A stretch of 64,000 bases of DNA from Juglans regia (Eukaryota; Streptophyta; Magnoliopsida; Fagales; Juglandaceae), in assembly GCF_001411555.2 (NCBI RefSeq), contig NC_049902.1:9617985-9681984 (forward strand), in the 5' to 3' direction. Shown in pieces: positions 46,201-56,572 of the stretch. Both the position numbers and the translations under genes were made by a program. The first letter of the stretch is position 1. Each line of letters begins with the position of its first letter. The notes under the pieces were generated by a model, which saw only the letters and a list, made by a program, of their open reading frames with translations, did no database searches and had not been told where the DNA came from.

Positions 46201-49200
46201 GATTGTGATGGGTTTGAGGAGCAGTTCATAGCTTTGTTAACTGCTATGGAAGCTGGTCACCGCCAAAATAAGAAGGGGGAATCGAAGAAAAGCCGAGAAT
46301 TGAAAAGATTGATGTGGTCGATGAATTCGGAAGGTGGTTCGAGTAGGAATAGGGCAAAAGGGAAGGGGCTGAATATTTCTCAATGAAGCCTAAGATTGTT
46401 TCTTGGAATGTTCGGGGCCTCAATGTGGTAGAGAAACGTCTTCGGATTAGACATTTAATTCGTGAGTGGAAAGCGGATATTGTGTGCTTACAGGAGACAA
46501 AACTGAAAATGATCAACAGGAAGATTGTGAGGAGTTTATGGAGCAACATATATGTAGATTGGGTTTATTTGGCCTCTTCAGGGGCATCGGGAGGAATGGT
46601 GGTGATGTGGGACAAGAGAGTGGTGGAGAAAGTGGAGGAATATATAGGGAGTTTTTTGATAGCGTGTGCATTCAAATGTGTTTCAGATGGTTTTTCGTGG
46701 GCATTTGCGGGGTATATGGGCCTAATCTAGATTCAGACAGAAGCATGTTGTGGGATGAGCTTGTAGGGGTGTATAGTTGGTGGGAGCTCCCTTGGTGCAT
46801 TGGAGGGGATTTCAATGTGGTTCGTTTTCAAAGTGAATGTTCTGGAAGTAGAAGATTGAGACCAGCAAGTTTGGAGTTCTCGGAGTGTATTTTTGACTTG
46901 AATTTGATTGACCTTCCACTTGTTGGGGGTGGAGCAACTTGGTCAAATAATCAGTCTTGGTCCCGATTGGACCGTTTCTTAATTTCACCTGAGTTTGAAA
47001 GTCATTTTCCTGATATCTGGCAAACTCGTTTGGCACGCCTAGCATCAGATCATTGGCCAATTTTGCTTGATTGTGGAGGCATTCGTAGTGGTAAAAGGTA
47101 TTTTAAGTTTGAGAATATGTGGTTGAAGTCTGAAGGTTTTGTGGATAGGGTCAAACAATGGTGGAGTTCGTATCATCTTGAAGGTACACCTAGCTACATT
47201 TTTGCAGGCAAATTGAAAGAGTTAAAAAGAGATCTAAAGGTGTGGAACCAACATACTTTTGGCAATGTAGAAGACAATAAAAATTCAAAGTGGGAGGAAA
47301 TACAGGAGTTAGAAAGACTTCAAGAAGGGAGACCACTTACTGAGGAGGAACAAATTCATAAATCAAGTTTGGCTGTAGATCTTGAGAGGATAATTCTACA
47401 AGAAGAGATGTCGTGGCGCCAGAAATCGAGAGCCCTTTGGTTAAAGGAAGGGGATCGGAACACAAAGTTCTTCCATAAAATTGCAAATTCTCATAGAAGA
47501 AATAATAACATTGAGATGCTGAAAATTGAGGGGGTCGAGTGTAGAGAAGAAGAAGCAATAAAAGACCATGTGGTAAATTTCTTTGAGGTGCTTCTAACTG
47601 AACAGGTGGGGTGGAGGCCGACTTTGAATGGATTGGTTTTTGGTAATATAGAGTTGGAGGAAGCTGAAAGGATGGAAAGGGCATTCGAAGAGGTAGAGGT
47701 CTATGATGTAATAAAGAAAATGGCTAAAGATAAGGCACCCGGTCCTGATGGTTTCTCCATGGGTTTTTACCAAGAATGTTGGGAGGTGATAAAGGGAGAT
47801 CTTATGAAGGTGTTTCAGGAGCTTTTCTCGATTGGCAAATTTGAGAAAAGCCTCAACACCACTTTCCTTGCTTTAATCCCTAAAAAGGTAGGGGCTTCTG
47901 AGATCTCCGATTTTCGGCCTATCAGTCTAGTGAATGGTACGTACAAGATCATTGCTAAAGTACTTGCTAATCGTCTGAGTGGGGTCTTGGGACAGATCGT
48001 CACTAAGCCCCAAAATGCCTTTGTAAAGGGTAGACAAATACTTGATGCGGCTCTAATTGCTAATGAATGTCTGGACAGTCGTGTGAAGACTGGTAGCCCA
48101 GGGCTTATGTGCAAGTTAGATATGGAGAAGGCATATGATCATGTGAATTGGGATTTCCTTCTATATCTACTGGGTAGGTGCGGATTTGGAAACAAATGGA
48201 GGTCATGGATCAGATGGTATATCTCTACGGCAAGATTCTCTGTGTTAATCAACGGCAGTCCAGAGGGTTTCTTCCCGAGTTCGCGTGGCTTGAGACAAGG
48301 GGATCCATTATCTCCTTTACTCTTTGTTATTGTTATGGAGGCACTAAGCAGGATGATCTCAGCCTTAGTGACTAATGGTAATATGAGTGGTTTTCAGATT
48401 GGATCGCCGAGTAGGGGTACCACCACCATCTCTCATTTACTGTTTGCAGATGATACGCTTATTATGTGTGATGCCGAGACAGAACAGTTGAGGGCTGTGA
48501 GGGCATTGTTGCTTTGTTTTGAAGCAGTGTCTGGTTTAAAAGTGAATTATGACAAATCTGAGTTGGTGCCTATTGGAGAAGTTCAGAATTTAAGGGTAAT
48601 AGCTGGTATAATGGGTTGTAAGATAGGGTCTCTCCCTATGAACTATTTGGGATTACCTCTGGGTATAGCCCCGAGGGCGCTTTCTATTTGGGATACTGTG
48701 ATTGAAAAAGTAGAGAGAAGATTAGCAGGTTGGAAGAGAATGTATTTGTCAAAAGGGGGCAGGATCACGCTTATTAAAAGTACGCTTTTCAATCTACCAA
48801 CTTATTTCTTATCCTTATTCCCTATACCGGCCAGCGTAGCGGGACGTCTTGAGAAGATACAAAGAGATTTTTTGTGGGGGGGCTTAGGTGAAGAGTTCAA
48901 ATTCCATTTAGTCAAGTGGGAAATTGTATGTCGTCCAATCTCCAATGGAGGATTGGGTATTAGAAATCTGAGGATGTTTAATCGGGCACTACTTGGCAAA
49001 TGGTTGTGGCGGTATAACAAGGAACCGGATGCCTTATGGAAGATTGTGATTGAGAACAAATATGGTGGTCTCGAGGGGGGTTGGTGTACTAGAGAGGTGC
49101 GAGGGGCCGCTGGAATGGGATTATGGAAACACATTAGAAGAGGATGGGTGGTTTTTCATCAACATACAAGATTGCAATTGGGTACAGGTTCAAAGATCAG

Positions 49201-52200
49201 ATTTTGGAAGGATGTTTGGTGTACCAATTGTACTCTACAAGACAGTTTTCCTACACTTTTTGAGATTGCAAATGCTAAAGATGCCATGGTGGCGGAGGTA
49301 ATGGAAGTTGAAGGTAGAAACATCCTTTGGAATATCAATTTCTTCAGGGCAGCACAGGATTGGGAGATGGGGAGTTTTATAGACTTTTATAGCCTTTTAT
49401 ACTCTTGTCGCCCAAATACCCAGCATACAGATGATTTGTGGTGGTGTCCAACAAGGAAAGGAGTCTTCACTGTTAGCTCCTTTTACAAGGTACTCACACA
49501 AGTGCCTGACAGTCAATTTCCTTGGAGAAAGCTCTGGTGCAATAAGGCTCCTCTCAAAGCTTCTTTCTTTGTGTGGACAGCGGCTTTGGGGAAGATTCTT
49601 ACTACGGATAATCTGAGAAGACGAAACATAATCATAGCAGATTGGTGTTGTATGTGTAAAAGAGGGGGTGAATCGGTGGATCATTTACTTTTACATTGCG
49701 AGGTAGCCAGGACTATTTGGGATGCGGTGTTTAACAGAATAGATCTAGCATGGGTGATGCCAGAAACTGTGATGGATGCTTTGGCCTGTTGGACTTCAAT
49801 TCGAGGAATGAGACAGATTAAAGCGGTTTGGAAGATGATCCCAAACTGTATTTTGTGGTGCTTATGGCAGGAGCGCAATGAGAGGATTTTTGAAGATAAA
49901 GAGAGATCAATAGCAGAGCTAAAAATGTTATTTTTTAGGACCCTTTGTACTTGGGCTCATGCTGTGGACTTTAATGGCATGGAGTTTCATGAGTTTCTAG
50001 TTTCTAATGTTCCCACCTAGTTAGGATGGGAGCAGCAGAACTTTTCTTTGTAATTGACACTTTTTGGATGAATATATACTTATTTTACTTATCAAAAAAA
50101 AAAAAAAAACAATTCACAAAAATTCCTCCAACCTATCCCTTTCCTCCCTTCCGATATCATCAATAAGTCGCGGCGTTTCTCTTGACCAAACTCCTATAAG
50201 GAGAAAAAACTCCAATAAGAGTTACTCTGCCTCTGAACCACCAATACCTGAGAACCATTTCTACACGACTCGAGGAAAACTCCCTCAACAGACAGACCTT
50301 CCTCCACCATGGCTGCCAGCCATCCCAACGAGTCTTGATCAATGAAGATGTGATTCACAGCACGACAACTGCTCTCCATGATTCTCCACCACCTTGCATT
50401 CATCTTCTTAAAATCAAAACATTTTTTATCAATAATAACATTCCTACCAGTCCCCATCACAAGACCACTACAACAAAGAATTGAGAAGAAACTGAACTAA
50501 GAAACAAGCACTGGTCTACAACCACCATTAGCGAAAGGAACACCAACGAAAAGATGAAGCATTTTTTCCTCGAGTGTATGGAGAGAAAAAATTTTGAGTG
50601 TACGCTTGGACCTCCAAAGATTGTGAGAGGACAATGTTAGAATTACGAGTTATTATGTTCAACTCTCTCTTAATGTTTGGATAGCTGCATACAATAGTTT
50701 CCATTTCTCTAGCTTCCTAGATTTCATGAAATTGAGTTCTTTTTCCTCATCCCCTAGCTGGGTGTTTACTACTATATACTTCATGTGTACTTGAGTTGCA
50801 GCCTTTTGCTATTGAATAAGATTGCTTTATATATATATATAGTCTTTTTCTTCCATCATTTATGTAAATTAAAGGTCTTTGAATGCTACCTAACTTTGAA
50901 ACCCTAGTATTATCAAATAAGGGTAACATGAATGCTTCTACCTTTGGAGCCAAGTCTATGCCCATTCTCATCTGCCAGCACTTATTAACACCACATTTAA
51001 ATGTTTTTTTTTTTAATAAGTAACACCACATTTAAATGTTTCTTTTAATTGTTCAGCTTATGGGCATCAATCCACATGAATCAAGCTAATCCAACCTTGT
51101 CCCCCCTTCCCAGACAACCAAATCATTCATAGAAAAAATAAATCCAAAGAAATTCTTTAAGGTCGCCTTGTTTACTAAAAGGAAAATCCAAAATTATGAT
51201 GATGTTAATATGAGCTTCATATGTCATATTTCGTACATGCCAAACAACATCTCCAAAAGGTCATTATAAACGGCTTAAGAGGAAAATTACTAGTAGCTGA
51301 ATTCATATATGATTGGTAATGCAAGCAATTTACTCCTCCCCAACCTTAGGGATAATTATTTCCATTGATGGTTTTTCAAAAACTTGCTGACTTTTGATAA
51401 GATGATAAAGATTTTGGAGGCATCACAGCGACGTATCTATTGGAAATTTGGATAATACATGCAAGCAAATAGCTCATAAGTTCACATATATATGAAGTTC
51501 TAGAAGAAGTTGACAGCAAGACAAAAGTTCAGATACCCTAAGAAGCTGAAGACTGCAACCAAAAATAAAGCCAGTTCAAACAATCACTTAGGTACTTTTG
51601 GTTCTTGGATTGATCTAAAGCTCAAGTTGTTCCCAATGTGTCAAGCAAATAACTAAATGCATTATCCCTAATCGGGTTGGGATATTATTTCTTTATATGA
51701 AATCACTCAATCCTAACCTCATTGCACATTGATAAACATTAACAATGCATCTCACCTTTCTTCGTGGTGCTAGTTTAGGAGGATCGACAATGACTAAGTC
51801 CCACGATTCATTCCTAGAAAGAGCGCCCTTCATAAATTCCATTGCATCTTCTCTAAGAAAGGTTATTCTTCTTGGATCCATGTCGTTAAGAACAATATTT
51901 TCTTTTGCAAGCTCCAGAGCTGGCAATGATGTATCAACCCCTGAGAGAATACAGATATATTATAATTTATAGTCGGGAAACTTCTTTAGCTTTAGTGATA
52001 CACGCAATCTTAAAATGACTTCCTCAAATAGAATCTAGAATAACATAGACTGTCCTGGTCAAGAAGTGCTCTTGAGAATAAATACAGAAGATTAAATAAT
52101 AATGAAAGCCTCAATGATGAGTTCTCCTTGAACCCCTAAAAGCAATGCTATACATATTAACAAATGATACAAAAAGCCAATACAATATGATGGTCAAGGT

Positions 52201-55200
52201 AATGAATGCACTACAGGTGTATCCATACCAAAGATTCGACATCATTAAGCATGGAAATTTTCCAGGAGTTGGAGTTGTTTGTAAGAAAGCATTTCATAAC
52301 CTCTAATGGCCCTTGTAGCTTCTCCAAAAATACATATGCCAACTGCCTTATTATTAATTTCCAACAAGGTCATGATCACGGTTTGTTATCTACGAAACAA
52401 TCTATAACTTTTTTTTGGAAGTAAAATAAAATTTTATTGAAACAAGTGAAAACAATCTATAATCTTTTAATAAACTTAGCCCTCTTTTTTTTTTGGGGAT
52501 GCTTCAGCTTTTAAAGAGCGAAAGCTACTTGTAAGATGGTTGTTGGCAGTTTTTGGCAGCACACAGCATAAGTCCAGCTGTATAGCCTACCGTCAGGGGC
52601 CCAGCGAATGGAACTCAGAGCTGCTCAACACACCACCAGCCCTTGGCACAACGATCAGGTCAAGCAAAGCGCCCCAACCAAAGGGGCACAGTGCGCACAT
52701 AACTCCCTTTTGAAAAAGACATCTAGTACATCAAAGGTGGCTTTTGAGAAGCAGCCAAAGGATTGCTTCCAGCTGAGCTTCTCCCTCCAAGATCCAAGGT
52801 TCAAATCTCATTGAGTGCAAACAATTTCTAGGGACCATCAGGACTGGGGGATTTTCCCCTTGAATTATCTGAGGTGCACTTGTGGGAAGTTCCTTGCCGA
52901 TGGCCTGTGCACCCTCGGGATTAGTCAAGAAGATGTTCCTGGACACCCGGTGCCAATAAAAATCTGCAGCCCTCCCTACTAAACCTCAAAAAACAACCTC
53001 TAATTATGTAACTGCTAGGTTCCTGTGTCCAATTATGACAAATGACATCCCAAAGAATGAGCAACAGGCTAGATTGGAAAAAAGAATTAGAATGCACCAC
53101 AATCAATGTGTTTGTTGGTTTCAATTACTTTGAATTAGGAAAGTTGTGAAATAAATCCTTTGGCCAAATGTGCACTCCTTCAAATTGGAACAGTTCTGTT
53201 CGGATTCAACTAAAAATACATTTGAAAAAAAATTTCATCCATCATGGCCAAATTTTATGAATTTCAATTAAGAAAAAGATCTTTGCCACAAAAAAATAGT
53301 AAATCAAATTCAAAACAAACGTCAATAATGGCTTCAAGAAGTTCAAATCTGTATTTAGCAAAATTTACATGAGATGGTCTAGTGGAGCCCCATAGTTGTG
53401 ACCATAGATTACGGTCACATTTAGAATAAAGTGTTAAAGAAAAATGAGTCAGAAAAACTTATACCAGTGACATTAACAGCACCCCCACGTGCTGCATTCA
53501 GAGCAAAACCACCACTGTAGCAGAAAATATCAAGAACTTTTTTACCACCTGAAATTGTTGATATGAACTGACGGTTTTCGCGCTGATCAGCATAAAATCC
53601 GGTCTTCTGCCCATCCAATGAAATTGCATAAAAAATTCCATTTTCCATTACCTACATTAGGGGAAAAAACCACAAGTTAGCAGGCACAAGACAAGGCACC
53701 TACATTTCAAGGGGAAGCCGCTGTAATAATATACAAGTTGCACGGAGATAAAACCTGCTATAGATTGGCTTAGAATCACTGCTCATTCAGTATTGAAGCA
53801 TAATTATTTCTCCTATTTTACTTCAAAATCTTTGATTCCATGAAAGTATGTAACCCAAGGAAACCCAAGCCACATCTAGGCTTACTCTCAAAAAAGACTA
53901 GTCAACGCCACAAGTGGAGCCCCTGTAATCAATATAAAGAACAGTAACTTCTCCCTCCTAAGCAATCCATTACGACCTTCCTATATTCAATACATGGTGT
54001 TAAGTATAATTCTTCAATCAGAAGATCCTTAGAAGATGATTGGCCCAGTACACATGCCAATTGAAATCATGACCACGCACAAATGATAACTAGGATTTCT
54101 AATGGTAGAAAAAAAATTCAACAATGAGTTATGCTAGTTTTTAGAATTTGGTTATTTAAGACAAATCAATATTACTGATATCCCATATTGAGTGAATATA
54201 GGTGGTGAATGGGATCTCACATTGCTTAGGAGGGAGAAGTTCTTGGTCTTTATAATGATTCCAAGGGGGGCAAATATGTGGCTAGGACTTCACTTGGGGC
54301 ATCACAAATGATATAAGAGTCAATTCCAACTAGAAATGCGGGACTTGAGTCATGCTACTAATGATGGAATGGCCCGACAAGGACATTGGAAATATGAGCG
54401 GGAAGATTGTGATACCCCATGTTGAGTAAATATAGGTGATGAATTGGATCTCACATTGCTTAGTAGGGAGAAGTTCTTGCTCTTTATAACGATTCCAAGG
54501 GGCTCCAATAGTACCATTGACGAGTCCATTTGGAGTATGGGCCTAGATGTAACTTGAGTGTAACATATGGATCCTAAATTAGGCCATAAAATAATTTTTG
54601 GTTTATTTATTTATTTATTTTAAATATTATTGTAAACATTCTATTATTGTTATTATTATGAGTTTTTATCAATTTCTATCTCATTAATAAGTGGTTCATT
54701 TCTTTTTCGGATTATTATTATTAATTTTATTTATTAAAAGAATAAATGTAGTTAAATTATTAGTCAAGATTTTTGTTTTAAATCATCATTGACCGAATCC
54801 CTGTGATTGACCTAGTCCTCTGTAAAAGGATAAACCACGTGATTAATTTGTAAACTGCCCACTAGCAATCACAGCCACTCCAAGTCCCATGTTTATTAAA
54901 CTGTTGTGCAATGCTTTTAAACTTCCGTTGTTCTCTCTCTCCTCCCGAGTGACCCTTCAATAGGTTAGCATTACGGCAGCCAATAACAGACTTCAAGTTG
55001 AAACGTTGAACACCCTTTCCCTATCATTATATCTCCTCTCCTTCTACAATTTCCCCAAAAACCATAGCATTCTTTCCTCACAGCAAGCCAATATAGCCAA
55101 ACTCAGCAAGCCACCATAGCCAAACTACCAGACACTTCCTCGCGTTCTCATCAGCCATAGCACTGTAGTTCACCATCCCAGCAGCCACCACCACTTCCCT

Positions 55201-56541
55201 CACACCCAGACCACCACAAACCACCCTAGCACCACCCAAGCAAGCCAGTACAAACCGAGACACCCACTGCATTCAATCACCTTATTCAACCCCAAAAATC
55301 ACTAGATCAGCCACCATCGTGCTGCCACGGTAAGCTTTTCTCACCGTGTTTCCCTTTCTCCTCCATTACTTTCTCTCTCTATAGCAAGTGACCACCTTTT
55401 GTGCTATTTGCTTGTGCCCACTGACAATTGCCGCAAGGAGAGTCAGAAAACCACTCAGACAGCCAAAAACTGTGACTCAGCCCCAAAGAGGGCCCAAGCA
55501 CAGCCTGCCTCATAGACCCCAAGCCTTTAGAAGTCCACTCAGCCCACTACTAAAAACAGCGTCGTTTTGGTCCCTGAAAACCCTAAGCCCGATTCCTTCC
55601 CCTTCTTCTCTCCCCATGCCGTCTCCCCCTTCCCTCCCGTGACCACTGGACGCCTCCACTATGCATCAAACACACACACCCACTTGCCGCCGACGGCGAC
55701 ACCATCCCTAGCCACCAACCACCTCTCTCATCGCACAAGACATGTAAGCCTTCATATGATAAGTAGTTGCTTATCAAAACAAGCAATAGTTATTGAGTTG
55801 TGCAAGAAATATTCAAACAATACTTAAGTTGATAGATTTGACAAGTATGGGAGTTTTGGGAAACAGGAGGTTCCTTTGCGTTGTATGCATATTATAGTGC
55901 ACACGATGGTATGATATCACCATGATGAAAACACATAAGAAACAAGCTAATTTTTCGACTCAAGACCATGAGTGTACGATTTGGGGAGAATACATAGTAT
56001 AGTACATACTATTGTAGCTTCAATTTCAGCTTTTAGCAATTTCTTCTTGATACTCATGAATTGAAGAGCTGGAAGAAGAGAACAATTTCAAATGATCAAT
56101 ATATAATGCTTCGGGGGATTTTCTACCTTAGTTCTTTCAGGACAAGCAGATGGATGCATTTCCTTCAACTCTGATAAATTGATTCCTTCTTCTTTCAAAA
56201 TTTCGACAGAAGGTCTCCAGAATATATGATTAATTTCATCAATCCTACTGATGCCAGCTTCAATTTCTTGTTTGTACTTCTCAACCCAAGCAGCTGATGA
56301 TGCTATAACAGCTATGTCTCCAAAAACATCAACAATTAATCCAGACAATCTGAGAAAAAGCACTGACATTCAATAAGTGTACAAGCATGTCCAGAAACAA
56401 TTCAATGTAAAATAGAAAGGGGAATGAAAATACTCCAAAGAACCAACCACACCAAAAGATTATATAACCAAACCCTATTGCAGTACATAGTAATTCAAAA
56501 TACACCCGTACCATAACACCGGGGCTGCAAACCTCCTCCTG

Positions 56542-56572
<31 letters not shown>

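Larger units (their letters stand above)
44282..50107 (+). mobile_element. LINE C: near-intact L1, youngest LINE in the nest
   Basis: A perfect 14-bp duplication AACAATTCACAAAA is at 44268-44281 and 50108-50121, with an A run ending at 50109. The 5.8-kb element has a 5' leader (44282-44643), an uninterrupted 580-codon ORF1 (44644-46386) and an ORF2 (46383-50020) broken once. It lies in the ORF1 of LINE D, in opposite orientation. The intact duplication and long open frames mark it as the most recent LINE here. Confidence 0.95.
38988..50603 (-). mobile_element. LINE D: full-length lineage II L1, interrupted by LINE C
   Basis: A perfect 19-bp duplication GCTTGGACCTCCAAAGATT lies at 38969-38987 and 50604-50622. 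Minus-strand order: ORF1 start near 50460, LINE C insertion (44282-50107), rest of ORF1 (44281-42688), ORF2 from 42691 to 39274, and a short A tail at 38988-38993. LINE D itself is about 5.8 kb. ORF2 has FADD and the zinc-binding end but no RNase H. Several frameshifts and stops are present. It inserted in antisense into LINE E. Confidence 0.92.
36860..50847 (+). mobile_element. LINE E: 5'-truncated L1, outermost shell of the nest
   Basis: Pieces of one plus-strand L1 ORF2 3' half appear before and after three later insertions: about 36860-36915, 37266-38025, 38852-38987 and 50604-50847. Typical text: [16 protein letters not shown] near 37280, then [20 protein letters not shown], then VWMVPLCLMW near 38910, continuing across LINE D as a decayed ...[16 protein letters not shown] stretch at 50623. 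It ends GAATAAGATTGCTTTATATA at about 50847. All frames are broken. The 5' end is approximate and no target duplication was identified. It lies in the 15.9-kb intron of the RlmI-like gene. Confidence 0.75.

Noticed and set aside
51530..51580. Possible microexon between the DPPK exon and the motif VI exon
   Set aside because: An earlier reading assumed missing codons, but extending the exon to 35878 supplies VLQSAL in frame, so no extra exon is needed.
55078..55827. Several short frames in a C-rich intron stretch
   Set aside because: Composition-driven, on both strands, within an intron of a well-supported gene; no conserved motif.
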